NCBI GenBank assembly: GCA_021776235.1 | Contig: JAJFGG010000117.1 | Coordinates: forward strand, 1 to 46,283 | Origin: Alphaproteobacteria bacterium | GTDB lineage: Bacteria; Pseudomonadota; Alphaproteobacteria; GCA-2731375 | DNA length: 46,283 bases | Direction of reading: 5' to 3' | In this document: one piece after another, positions 1 through 8,528 of the stretch | How positions within the stretch are numbered: the first letter of the stretch is position 1 | How the letters are laid out: each line of letters starts with the position of its first letter | Notes under the pieces: model-generated | What the model saw: the letters and a program-made list of their open reading frames with translations, nothing else | Told to the model about the DNA's origin: nothing | Database searches by the model: none | Made by a program: the position numbers and the translations under genes

Positions 1-1
1 G

Positions 2-487
2 GCGCCCAGTACCGAACGGGTGGGCGCCAACGCGGTCGATTGGAAACATGATCCGATCATTCTGTTTTCCAATTCCAAGCCAAATGCGAAAGAGCTTTTG
101 CAAGGCGTCCGCGATCAAATGGGCGCCTACCGTGCCACCGACAACATCGACTATGCCTATAAGGACAGTGCGGCCCAGGGCGCGCCGGATGCGATGTATG
201 ACGAGTTGGCCACGAAGTATCGGGCGGCGTTACTCGCCATAGCGGATTGAGGGGCATGTTCGTCGTGGAGTTTCCATGACAGCATCGAACTTGAAAAACG
301 CGGCGTTGCCAACTTTATCCTGACCACCGACACCTTCCTGCCCCTGGTTGAGGCACAAGCCAAGGCGCGCAAGGTCAAGGCCCAGGTCATCGTTGTAAAA
401 CATCCCATCGGCGGGCTGAATGCCGAGGAACTGGTGGAACGGATTGAAACCGCGGCCAGCGGCTTGCAGGCCGCGATCGACGCTTGA
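2..487 (+). CDS. UGSC-family selenoprotein, UGA-coded Sec, 5' partial
   Basis: The frame is open from base 2 to a TGA at 248-250 and stays open past it to a second TGA at 485-487. Reading the first TGA as selenocysteine (U) gives ADUGACSSWSFHDSIELEK around the site. This matches the (D)UGSC(S/T)SW.HDS.ELEKRG core of the UGSC (seleno)protein family, with Ala in place of the Ser. The part before the TGA has the family's ILFSNSKPNAKELL segment, and the part after it (ILTTDTF, VVKHPIGGLN) is the usual C-terminal half, so both halves belong to one protein. 161 residues are visible and the N-terminus lies outside the window. A U-x-x-C pair suggests a thiol/selenol redox role; the family's function is not established. 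It is probably the first visible gene of the operon running to 5437. No tRNA-Sec, selA, selB or selD is in the window. Confidence 0.88.
251..290 (+). promoter_or_regulatory. Candidate bacterial SECIS hairpin just after the UGA
   Basis: Right after the in-frame UGA the RNA can fold as GUUCG (258-262) with CGAAC (286-290), and UCGUGG (263-268) with CCAUGA (274-279, one G-U pair). The apical loop is AGUUU (269-273), with a six-base bulge on the 3' side. Loop base G270 lies 20 nt behind the UGA, within the range of bacterial SelB-binding SECIS elements, which need a loop or near-loop G. The hairpin lies inside coding sequence, as is normal in bacteria. The fold was made by eye. Confidence 0.65.
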
Positions 488-576
488 CGAACCGCGGCAA
501 TGACGGCGTGGGCGGGTTGGGCCGTTGTTCGGTCGGGCCGGCACGGCGCCGCAATGGACAGTGAAGAGTAAGACAT

Positions 577-1617
577 ATGGAACCTGCGCCGCAGACTGAA
601 ATTCTGGACCTTGATGACCTGGACCAGGCGGAATGGGACGAATATGCCCGTGCCCAGGGCTGGAGCGACGGCTTTCCTCTGGTGATGCCGACGGAGGCGG
701 TGGTGGCGCGTTTCGTGGCGACCTGTCATGGAGACAACGCGCCGATCCCGGCCATGTCGCCACGCCGGGTGATCCCAACCTTGCAGGCCATGGCCGCCAA
801 CGCGGTCATGGCCGGTTGCCGTCCGGAGTATTTTCCCGCCGTGCTGGCGGCGGCGCGGGCGGTGTTGACGCCGGAATACAATCTGCACGGCAGTCTGGCG
901 ACGACCCATTCCTGTGCGCCCATGCTGCTGTTCAATGGACCCATCCGCAAGAGCCTGGACATCAACTGCTCCTCCAACTGCTTTGGTCAGGGCCGGCAGG
1001 CCAACGCCACCATTGGCCGGGCGCTGCAATTGATCCTCTTGAATGTGGGTGGGGCCAAGCCCGGCGTGATGGATCGTTCTACTCAGGGCTCGCCAGCCAA
1101 ATATGCATTCTGCTTCGGCGAGAACGAGGAGGAGAGTCCGTGGGAGCCGTTCCATGTGCGCCGGGGATTCGCGGCCGGGGACAGTGTGGTCACCGCCATG
1201 CCGGCCGAGGCGCCCCATAACGTAAACGATCACGGCTCGAATACAGGTGCTGGCATCCTGACCACGATCGCGGGCACCATCTCCCAGGTTGGCGCCAACG
1301 CGATCTATTGCAATGCGCCCATTTTCATAGTGCTGGGCCCGGAGCACGCCCAGACCCTGCACCGGGACGGCTGGACCATCCCTGATATGCAGCAGGATCT
1401 GTATGATCGCTCGGCCGTGCATATCTCCCGCGTCTCGTCGGAAAACCAGGAAAGCTACGCCGGCATGGACCGGCCCATGGTCAAGGATCATTACCACATG
1501 ACCCCCAGCGCCGAGGATATCCTCATCCTGGTGGCCGGCGGTCCCGGCAAGCATTCCGCCTATATTCCCCCCTTCGGCTTTACCTCCGCCTGTTCCGTGC
1601 GGCTTTCCCACGTCTGA
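577..1617 (+). CDS. Conserved protein of unknown function, UGSC-operon paralogue A
   Basis: This is a 346-aa soluble protein with no signal peptide or membrane segment. I do not recognise a characterised family. It is clearly paralogous to the next gene: both have an N-terminal (W/L)xDG(F/L)PLV.PT motif near residues 28-40, an N-(A/C)-V-x-AGC-x-P motif, an NC-(F/L)-G-x-G-(R/N) motif followed by RAN or QAN, an (N)(V/I)GGA segment and a P(A/G)KY.FCF segment. The conserved Cys in AGC, NC and FCF could take part in redox or metal chemistry, which would fit a selenoprotein partner; that is inference. It lies 89 bp behind the selenoprotein and 10 bp before its paralogue, on the same strand, so co-transcription is likely. 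The ATG at 577 is preceded by a weak GAAGAG. Confidence 0.85.
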   Translation: MEPAPQTEILDLDDLDQAEWDEYARAQGWSDGFPLVMPTEAVVARFVATCHGDNAPIPAMSPRRVIPTLQAMAANAVMAGCRPEYFPAVLAAARAVLTPEYNLHGSLATTHSCAPMLLFNGPIRKSLDINCSSNCFGQGRQANATIGRALQLILLNVGGAKPGVMDRSTQGSPAKYAFCFGENEEESPWEPFHVRRGFAAGDSVVTAMPAEAPHNVNDHGSNTGAGILTTIAGTISQVGANAIYCNAPIFIVLGPEHAQTLHRDGWTIPDMQQDLYDRSAVHISRVSSENQESYAGMDRPMVKDHYHMTPSAEDILILVAGGPGKHSAYIPPFGFTSACSVRLSHV

Positions 1618-1627
1618 CGGCCCTGCC

Positions 1628-2647
1628 ATGGAAGCGTTGGGCGATCTGCCGGTCTTTCGGGAAACGGTGCCTTGGGAAGAGGCCCAGACGGTGCTGGAAG
1701 AGGGCGCTTTAGGCGATGGCCTGCCCCTGGTGCCGCCAACGCCACGGCGCCTGCAGGCGATGCTGGCCGGCGTCGCGGCGCCGGATGAATGCCATGGCCA
1801 ACTATTGCCTCTGTTCGGAGATCTGACGGCCGCCGCCGTGGCTTACAATTGCGTCCTGGCCGGTTGTCCGCCGGCCGCCCTGCCCATCGTGCTGACCGCC
1901 GCCGAGGCTAGTCTGGAGGCGCGATTCAATCTGCTGGGTCTTCTGACCACCACCGGCACACCGGCAGTGGTAACAATCGTGCACGGCCCCATTGCCCGCG
2001 CCCTGGGCATGAATGCCGGCACCAATTGCCTTGGCCCCGGCAACCGCGCCAATGCCTCTCTGGGCCGGGCCATCGCCCTGGTGATGCGCAACATCGGCGG
2101 CGCCCGGGCCGGCATAGGTGATATGGCGACCATGGGCCAGCCGGGCAAATATACGTTCTGCTTCCCCGAGGGCGGGGAAGCGGTCTTCCCACCCTTGCCG
2201 GCGCGGCGCGGCCTTGATGGGGATACAAGCGCGGTAACAGTACTGGGGGTTTCCGGCACGACGGAGGTCCTGCCCAGCGGCGGCGGTGATACGCCGGAGG
2301 CCATATTGGCGCCCATGGCCGCTGCCATGACTGCCGGCGGGGCGGTGGCCAGCGCGGGCCGGCAGCGGGACCTGGGCGAGCAGTTCTTTTTGTTGCCGCC
2401 CGAACTGGCCCGGCAGATCGTCAAGCATGGCTGGGACCTGGCCCGGCTGCAGGAATATCTGTTCAACGCCCGCTCAGTGGCCCTGCCAGAAATTGCCAGC
2501 ATCGCCGCCCTGCGGCCTATCGCGGCCGGCGCAGGGGATATTCACCCCGTCGTTACCGGCGGGGCCGGCGTGAAAATGACCCATCTGCCGCTGTGGGCCG
2601 GCGGCAGCGTTTCCGTAACCAGAACCGTGCAAGATCTTGGGAGTTAG
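1628..2647 (+). CDS. Conserved protein of unknown function, UGSC-operon paralogue B
   Basis: This 339-aa soluble protein is a tandem paralogue of the gene just upstream. Shared landmarks in order are DG-L-PLVPPT near residue 33, NCVLAGC near 75, NCLGPGNRAN near 130, NIGGA and GKYTFCF. The two copies are well diverged, so the duplication is old and they may form a heteromer. The paralogues start only 10 bp apart and the next gene begins 5 bp downstream, which points to one transcript. No Shine-Dalgarno sequence is obvious at the ATG, consistent with translational coupling. Its function is unknown; the link to the UGSC selenoprotein rests on gene order. Confidence 0.84.
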   Translation: MEALGDLPVFRETVPWEEAQTVLEEGALGDGLPLVPPTPRRLQAMLAGVAAPDECHGQLLPLFGDLTAAAVAYNCVLAGCPPAALPIVLTAAEASLEARFNLLGLLTTTGTPAVVTIVHGPIARALGMNAGTNCLGPGNRANASLGRAIALVMRNIGGARAGIGDMATMGQPGKYTFCFPEGGEAVFPPLPARRGLDGDTSAVTVLGVSGTTEVLPSGGGDTPEAILAPMAAAMTAGGAVASAGRQRDLGEQFFLLPPELARQIVKHGWDLARLQEYLFNARSVALPEIASIAALRPIAAGAGDIHPVVTGGAGVKMTHLPLWAGGSVSVTRTVQDLGS

Positions 2648-2652
2648 CTGAT

Positions 2653-4608
2653 ATGGCCATTACCCACCTGGAAATTCTGCAACGCGGACCGTATGAGGAC
2701 GGCCGTGGCTTTGGCGATGTCGGGCCTTACGAGCGGATCGAGGCCATAGCCCATTATGGGGTCGACCCCCGGCACACCGCCAACCAGGCGGTGGTGGACC
2801 TGGCGCTGGCGGAACGGAACGCAGCTGATGACCTGGTGCATTTCCAGGGCGATGTTACCCTGTTGCAGCCGGTGCAAACCGGTGCCGGCAACCGCGCCCT
2901 TTTGATGCAGGTGCCGAACCGGGGCAAACGTGTGTTGGCCCGCTTTAATCAATCCCCCATGGGCACCGAGAACACGGCGGAGATCGCGCCCGGCGACGGA
3001 TTCCTGTTCGAAAAAGGCTGGACCGTCGCCTGGGCCGGTTGGCAATGGGATGTGCCGCGTACACCGCAGCGCCAGCGCATTGGCCTGGTGCCGCCCATGG
3101 TCCCAGCCAACGCGCGGACCCCGGCCAGCCGGATGCAGCTGCGTATCCAGCCGGACAAAGCGTGCGACCGTTTGCCCCTGACGGATCAGCATGTGGGTGA
3201 TCTGGGCCGTCATACCCTGGTGCGTGTGGCGGATAGCAACGAGCCTGGCGCCCAATTGTTGGTGCGCAGCAGTCCCTATGGTAAAGCAGCGGTCATTCCA
3301 CGGCAGAACTGGCGCTTCGAACCTGATGATCATATTTGGTTGGATGGCGGGTTTGCAGCTGGACTGATTTACGACGTCCTCTATACCCCGCTGGATTGCC
3401 CCATCGTCGGTGCGGGGCTATTGGCGACCAGGGAACTGGCGTCGTATCTGCGCTATGACGCAGACGCGCCCACCGCCGGCGCCATAGAGCATGTGATCGG
3501 CGAGGGGCAGTCCCAATGCGGCCGATTTCTGCGTACCTATCTTTACCTGGGCCTAAACAAAGACGAGGCGGGCCGGGCGGCCATGGATGGCGTGCTGGCC
3601 CATATCGCCGGGGGCCGGCGTGGTGAATTCAATCACCGCTATGCGCAGCCGTCCGTACAGCCGACGCCATCGTTCGGCCATCTGTTCCCCTTTGCCGATG
3701 GCGTCCAGACCGATCCCCTGACGGGCGCCACGGGCGGTCTGTTGTCGCGCCAGGCAGCCACGGGCGCCATGCCCAAGATCATTTACACGGATACCTCGTC
3801 GGAATACTGGCGCGGTGACGCGGGCCTTAGCCATGGTAATCTGGAAACCGGCGGCGATGCTGAAATGCTCCCGGGAGTGCGGCGTTATCTGTTCGCCTCA
3901 ACCCAGCATGGCCCCGGCGCCGCCGCCCTGGCCAGGCGCACCATGTTCGGCAGCCATGGCCAGAATTACCTGAACATCATCGACTATCGGCCGCTGTACC
4001 GCGCCGCCCTGATGAACTTGCTGGCCTGGGTAAAGCACGATACGCCGCCGCCCGACAGCGCCTACCCCAGCGCGGCCGCCGGCGATCGCCGCAGCCGCGG
4101 GGAGATCATGGATGCGTTAACTGCGATACCGGCCTTTGCTTTGCCTGATGCTGCGGCCATGACCTGGGTTTATCCTCTGGACCTCGGCCCTGACGCCGAA
4201 AGGGGGATCGGCGTTCTGCCGGCGACGACCGGGCCGGCGCCCTATCCCGACTGGGTTTCAACCGTCGACCAGAATGGCAACGAGGCCGCCGGCCTTGTCA
4301 TGCCCGACGTGGCCGTGCCTGTGGCCTCCCATACGGGCTTCAACCCGCGCCATGCCGATACGGGCGGGGCCGGGCAATTGCTGGAATACGTTGGCTCCTC
4401 CATTCCTTTTGCCAGGGACAAGGCCAGCCGCCAGGCGGCGGGCGATCCGCGCCCCTCTTTACAGGAGCGTTATGCCAGCCGCGATGATTATCTGGAACAG
4501 GTCCGCGCCGCGGCGGAAGAATTGGCCGGGCTGCGCTATTTGCTGGCCGAGGATGTAGCGCTATGCGTTGAGCTTGCCGCCGCCCGCTACGATGTTTGTA
4601 TAGCGTAG
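2653..4608 (+). CDS. Alpha/beta hydrolase domain-containing protein
   Basis: A 651-aa protein of the large 'alpha/beta hydrolase domain' family (Abhydrolase_10 type). The N-terminal MAITHLEILQRGPYEDGRGFG and PYERIEA stretch is a typical N-terminal beta-rich module. The hydrolase domain starts near residue 200 and has the nucleophile-elbow-like GEGQSQCGRFLRTYLYLG, where the Ser sits in GQSQCGR. No signal peptide is seen. I chose the ATG at 2653, preceded by GGGAG, over an in-frame ATG at 2593 that would overlap the upstream gene. Members are presumed esterases or lipases of unknown substrate. Here it probably acts on an ester intermediate of the pathway served by the UGSC operon (inference). 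Confidence 0.85.
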   Translation: MAITHLEILQRGPYEDGRGFGDVGPYERIEAIAHYGVDPRHTANQAVVDLALAERNAADDLVHFQGDVTLLQPVQTGAGNRALLMQVPNRGKRVLARFNQSPMGTENTAEIAPGDGFLFEKGWTVAWAGWQWDVPRTPQRQRIGLVPPMVPANARTPASRMQLRIQPDKACDRLPLTDQHVGDLGRHTLVRVADSNEPGAQLLVRSSPYGKAAVIPRQNWRFEPDDHIWLDGGFAAGLIYDVLYTPLDCPIVGAGLLATRELASYLRYDADAPTAGAIEHVIGEGQSQCGRFLRTYLYLGLNKDEAGRAAMDGVLAHIAGGRRGEFNHRYAQPSVQPTPSFGHLFPFADGVQTDPLTGATGGLLSRQAATGAMPKIIYTDTSSEYWRGDAGLSHGNLETGGDAEMLPGVRRYLFASTQHGPGAAALARRTMFGSHGQNYLNIIDYRPLYRAALMNLLAWVKHDTPPPDSAYPSAAAGDRRSRGEIMDALTAIPAFALPDAAAMTWVYPLDLGPDAERGIGVLPATTGPAPYPDWVSTVDQNGNEAAGLVMPDVAVPVASHTGFNPRHADTGGAGQLLEYVGSSIPFARDKASRQAAGDPRPSLQERYASRDDYLEQVRAAAEELAGLRYLLAEDVALCVELAAARYDVCIA

Positions 4609-4636
4609 AATAGATTATTCACAGGAGAACGCCGCC

Positions 4637-5437
4637 ATGGCAGACGATCCCACAAATCCCGATGGCCGTATCAATACTGAACGGCGCGGGCCATTGTTGC
4701 TGATCGGCATTGACCGGCCGCACAAATTCAACGGCTTCACGCCGAAAATGACCCTGGAGCTGGGCGCTGCCTACACCCTGTTGGAGCGTGATGATGACTT
4801 GCGCTGCGGAGTCCTGCACGCGGTCGGTCCCCACACCACTGCCGGTCTGGATCTTCCGAAAATGGCGCCTCACAGAGAAAAGGGCGAGCCGCTGTATGGC
4901 AAGGGCAATATCGACTGTTTCGGCCTGGCCGGACCTCACCGCAGCAAACCCATGCTGGCGGCGGTGCAGGGCATCACCTACACCATCGGCATCGAACTGA
5001 TGCTGGCATGTGACATCGTGATTGCTGCCGACGACTGCCGCTTCTCGCAACTGGAAGTGCAGCGCAACCTGATGGCCACGGGCGGGGCGACCATCCGCAT
5101 GGTGCAGCGCGCCGGCTATGGCAACGCCATGCGCTATCTGCTGACGGATGATGAATTCGACGCGGCAACGGCACTGCGTTTCAATTATATCCAGGAAGTG
5201 GTGCCTGTGGGGCAGCAACTGGACCGGGCCATCGAATTGGCGGAAAAGATCTGCGCCCAGGCCCCCTTGGCCGTGCGCGCGACCATCGCCAATTCACAAA
5301 AGTTCATTGAACAGGGTTTCGATGCGGCAGTGGCGGAATTCGCCACCGTCAACGTCGAACTAGGCAAAACCAGCGATGCCAAGGAGGGCCTGGCTGCTTT
5401 TGTCGAGAAACGCCCGGCCAAGTTTACCGGCACTTGA
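4637..5437 (+). CDS. Crotonase / enoyl-CoA hydratase family protein
   Basis: A 266-aa cytoplasmic protein with the crotonase fold. After a beta strand (GPLLLIGIDRPHKFNGFTP) comes the first oxyanion-hole region (AVGPHTTAGLDLPKM), then the second, where IELMLACDIVIAADDCRF matches the typical G-x-ELxLACD(I/L) helix. Crotonases hydrate or isomerise 2-enoyl-CoA esters. The usual paired catalytic Glu residues are not obvious, so the exact reaction is open. The ATG at 4637 has a good AGGAG nine bases upstream and is 28 bp behind the hydrolase. As the last gene of the plus-strand operon it implies a CoA-thioester step. Confidence 0.85.
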   Translation: MADDPTNPDGRINTERRGPLLLIGIDRPHKFNGFTPKMTLELGAAYTLLERDDDLRCGVLHAVGPHTTAGLDLPKMAPHREKGEPLYGKGNIDCFGLAGPHRSKPMLAAVQGITYTIGIELMLACDIVIAADDCRFSQLEVQRNLMATGGATIRMVQRAGYGNAMRYLLTDDEFDAATALRFNYIQEVVPVGQQLDRAIELAEKICAQAPLAVRATIANSQKFIEQGFDAAVAEFATVNVELGKTSDAKEGLAAFVEKRPAKFTGT

Positions 5438-5497
5438 GGCGGAAATGCTCTGGTCTGCGAATTCCGATGGTGGAATCTATTTCCTGTATGGCCCGCC

Positions 5498-6901
5498 TCA
5501 ATTATAGCCCTTGAAATCCTGTCCGGGTTGAATATTTGGAAACTTCTTCATGCTGATCGCCTTCACTCCGAGAACGGTCATCACCGGTTTCATGACCCAG
5601 GTATGGGCAAAGCCCTGGGCTTGCCAAAGCTCATCCTTTTCATCCGGATCATTCTTAATGTCGTAAACCTGAGGAAAAGTATGCCGTTGTATGGTGGCAA
5701 ATGTACTTGCGGCGGTGATGAAGTGAACCTTCAATGTCCGCCATTTCACGGCATAAACCTCGTTGCCAACATAGGTAATTACGTGCTCTCGGTTGGACTT
5801 CTCCTGTTCGCCTAGGATGAATTTTGACTGGTCGATGCTGTCTATCGGCCGGTCGCTTGGTATGCGTTTACTTTCGCCAATCATATGGGCGAGTGTGGCA
5901 TACCAATCCAACGACGCGACGATTTCATCGGATACCCTCGGTTTTATCCTGCCCGGCCAGCGGATCATTCCAACCGTGCGAATGCCCCCTTCATAACCAG
6001 TGCTCAAACCGCCGCGCCAAGGTCCATTTGAGCCGCCGTCGCCGGCATCCTCTCCGGCCGCATTGTCACCGGATAGTATGACAATGGTGTCGTCTTCGAT
6101 GCCCGCGCCCTTGATGGCGGCAAGTATTCTGCCAACGTGGTCGTCCACCTCCATCTGGATGTCAGCATAGACTCCGGCCCCTGATTTGCCGGCTATATCC
6201 GGATGGGCAATGAAGGGCGGATGAATATTGCTAAAGGCCGCATAGACATAGAAAGGATTGTCTTTCCTGGCATGGGCAGCAATGTAGGCGATTGTCTTTT
6301 CAACAATGGCACGATCCGTGGTGCCCCGGTTTTCGAGATCGAAGGGCGTCTCTTTCTTTGATTTCTCGCCCTTTTTCCCGGACCAGATATACGGCACAGG
6401 ATAGACCTTTGGGTCGAACTGCGCGGTGCTGGTGTAGGCAGCGTCAAACGCACTTGCCTTAATACCCCACCATTCGTCATAGCCCTGGTCGTTTGGCAGT
6501 CGGCCGTCAATATCGCCGATGTGCCATTTTCCGAACAAGGCCGTGTTATAGCCCGCATCGGAAAGATACTCGGCTATGGTGTACTCCCACGGTGCCATGC
6601 CATTGGCGTCGCCAGGGTTGGGTACCTTTTGCGTGCCGGAGCGGATCGGCAATCGTCCTGTATGTATGGCTGAGCGGGTCGGGGTGCATTGATTTTCAAC
6701 ATTGAAATTGGTCAATCGCAAGCCCTCGCGTGCCAACTGGTCGATTTTGGGGGTCTGCACCGTGCTCCCTTGAATACTGATGTCGCCCCATCCCCAATTA
6801 TCGACCAGGATATAGACGATATTAGGTTTGTTCGCTGCGTCTGCCGAAGCGAAACTGACAACGCAACTCAACAAAAATGCAGCGCAGAAAAATGCCCGCA
6901 T
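5498..6901 (-). CDS. Sulfatase (arylsulfatase type), secreted
   Basis: A 467-aa sulfatase. Residues 1-20 form a signal peptide (hydrophobic FFCAAFLLSCVVSFASA), so it acts in the periplasm. The N-terminal metal site DNWGWGD supplies D34. The formylglycine motif is C72-T-P-T-R-S-A-I-H-T-G-R, the C-x-P-(S/T)-R form that needs anaerobic- or FGE-type maturation. FGKWHIG and the later ILSGDNAAGEDAGDGGSNGP provide the other ligand regions. It hydrolyses sulfate esters; the substrate cannot be told. It is convergent with the crotonase gene (60 bp between stops). No sulfatase-maturing enzyme is in the window. Confidence 0.92.
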   Translation of the reverse strand: MRAFFCAAFLLSCVVSFASADAANKPNIVYILVDNWGWGDISIQGSTVQTPKIDQLAREGLRLTNFNVENQCTPTRSAIHTGRLPIRSGTQKVPNPGDANGMAPWEYTIAEYLSDAGYNTALFGKWHIGDIDGRLPNDQGYDEWWGIKASAFDAAYTSTAQFDPKVYPVPYIWSGKKGEKSKKETPFDLENRGTTDRAIVEKTIAYIAAHARKDNPFYVYAAFSNIHPPFIAHPDIAGKSGAGVYADIQMEVDDHVGRILAAIKGAGIEDDTIVILSGDNAAGEDAGDGGSNGPWRGGLSTGYEGGIRTVGMIRWPGRIKPRVSDEIVASLDWYATLAHMIGESKRIPSDRPIDSIDQSKFILGEQEKSNREHVITYVGNEVYAVKWRTLKVHFITAASTFATIQRHTFPQVYDIKNDPDEKDELWQAQGFAHTWVMKPVMTVLGVKAISMKKFPNIQPGQDFKGYN

Positions 6902-6994
6902 GGATCGGTCCTTTTCAGTTCTACGTCATGGATCTGTCGGTAGATGGTACCTGAGGCAAAGGATCCAGTAAAAAAAACTGCGCCAGGATCGCGG

Positions 6995-8419
6995 CTATTG
7001 GGCTGCGGTCTTGAAGCCGGCGTATTTGGGCTGGTCGATGGCGATCTGATTAACCACCGTCTGGCGCAAATGTTCGCTTAGGCCTGGATAATCCAGAGAA
7101 ATTTCACCTGCCCGCAGGCCTTTGACCAGGCGCCAGCGCAGATCTTCCAGGCTGCCCTCGGTCGCCAACAGGGCGGCCAGGCGCTGCTGCTCCAGGCGGC
7201 GGTGGGCGGGGCCGAGGGAATTATCGCGCAACACGATATCCAGGGAATTACCGGCCACCCGGGCCAGGAAATTGGTCCGGCCGGAACTCTCGGCCATGAC
7301 CTCGCGGTGCAGGAAGTCGCGCACGCTGGTCAACAATTCGTCGATCCGGGGCATCTCGTCGGCCATGGCCGGCGCGGCGCCCGGGACCAAGGTGATGGCC
7401 CCCGGTATCAGGTGGTTGACGCAATCCACCTGGCATTCAGAGCTGCGCCGCCCAATGGCCGGGCGCTCTACCGTATTGTCAGGACCGGTGCGGTAGTGTT
7501 CGGCCATGCCCAGGCAACCGATGGCCCACCAGAAAGAGCCGAAGACCTCCCAGAATTTCACCCGCGCCGGATCGACGGTGCGGCCGGAGACGGCTCGATA
7601 GCCGTCGAACAGGTCGGCATAGTCACCGAAACCGCCGACCGGCAGATCACTGCGGCCAAAACGCCATGAATTGGTGCAGATCCAACCCAGATCACGCATG
7701 GGGTCGCCAATATGGGCCACTTCCCAGTCCAGCACGGCGACCACGCCGGTGGGCGAAATCATCAGATTGCCGTTGCGGAAATCGTTGTGCACCAGGGCCA
7801 TCCCGTCTTCGCCGGGCAGATGCGCCAGCAACCAGCGCGCCGTGTAGTCGATCATGGGCTGCGGCGTGTTGAAACCTTTGTAGCGCTCCCAGGTGTCATG
7901 CACATATTGTTCCGGGGTCAGCCTGTGCAGGCGTTTGTCCAGGCCCGTTGCGGCCAGATCGATGGCGTGAATGCGGGCCAGAATCTGGCCGCATTCATAG
8001 GCCAGTTTCGGCCGGATATCAGCCAGTTCCGGCGCCCGGACAATCCGCGCGCCCAGGCATTCCCCCTCCAGCCAGGCCATGATGAAACCTTCGCCCAGGC
8101 CATCATCGTCGCTCAGGACATAATGGACATCCGGTTCCGGGACGCCCACGGCCTGGGCCGATTGCATCAATAATGCCTCCACCGCCAGGCCCGGATAATA
8201 CGAGCGCTGTCCACTTTCATGGCCGCTAGACTCGCCGCCGCCGCCAGGCGCCCGGCGCAGGGCCAGCAACCGCTCGCCCTCGTCCCTGACCCTAATTTTC
8301 AGGCGATAGGTTTCCTGGCTGGCGCCGCCCGACAGCCGTTCCGCCGACAGCAACGCCTGACAGCCTGGTATGCACCGGGTCAGGACGGTTTCCAGTTGGC
8401 TCTGAAACATCTCCGTCAT
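6995..8419 (-). CDS. APH-family phosphotransferase fused to DUF6285
   Basis: This 474-aa protein has two parts. Residues 1 to about 345 form an aminoglycoside-phosphotransferase/choline-kinase-like domain with the catalytic loop HNDFRNGNLM and the metal loop LDWEVAHIGDP. The C-terminal 120 residues (IDELLTSVRDFLHREVM, NFLARVAGNSLDIVLRD) match DUF6285, which is often a separate neighbouring gene; here it is fused. Related proteins sit beside acyl-CoA dehydrogenases and are annotated as kinase-like; the substrate is unknown. I chose the ATG at 8419 (MTEMFQSQLE), with GAGGG upstream, over a longer start at 8485. Confidence 0.87.
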   Translation of the reverse strand: MTEMFQSQLETVLTRCIPGCQALLSAERLSGGASQETYRLKIRVRDEGERLLALRRAPGGGGESSGHESGQRSYYPGLAVEALLMQSAQAVGVPEPDVHYVLSDDDGLGEGFIMAWLEGECLGARIVRAPELADIRPKLAYECGQILARIHAIDLAATGLDKRLHRLTPEQYVHDTWERYKGFNTPQPMIDYTARWLLAHLPGEDGMALVHNDFRNGNLMISPTGVVAVLDWEVAHIGDPMRDLGWICTNSWRFGRSDLPVGGFGDYADLFDGYRAVSGRTVDPARVKFWEVFGSFWWAIGCLGMAEHYRTGPDNTVERPAIGRRSSECQVDCVNHLIPGAITLVPGAAPAMADEMPRIDELLTSVRDFLHREVMAESSGRTNFLARVAGNSLDIVLRDNSLGPAHRRLEQQRLAALLATEGSLEDLRWRLVKGLRAGEISLDYPGLSEHLRQTVVNQIAIDQPKYAGFKTAAQ

Positions 8420-8528
8420 TGCGATCCGCGCCCTCTGTCGGCGACCATTGGCATGACCCGCAAAATCTGCCGGACTGCTGCACATTTGCTTGGCATCTTG
8501 GCAAAGTGCGGAGGGATCAGCAACCGCG

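Noticed and set aside
157-1629. A 490-codon minus-strand open frame across the start of the UGSC operon
   Set aside because: Its translation is low-complexity in Gly/His/Arg, shows no family motif, and lies antisense to well-supported genes; it is a high-GC shadow frame.
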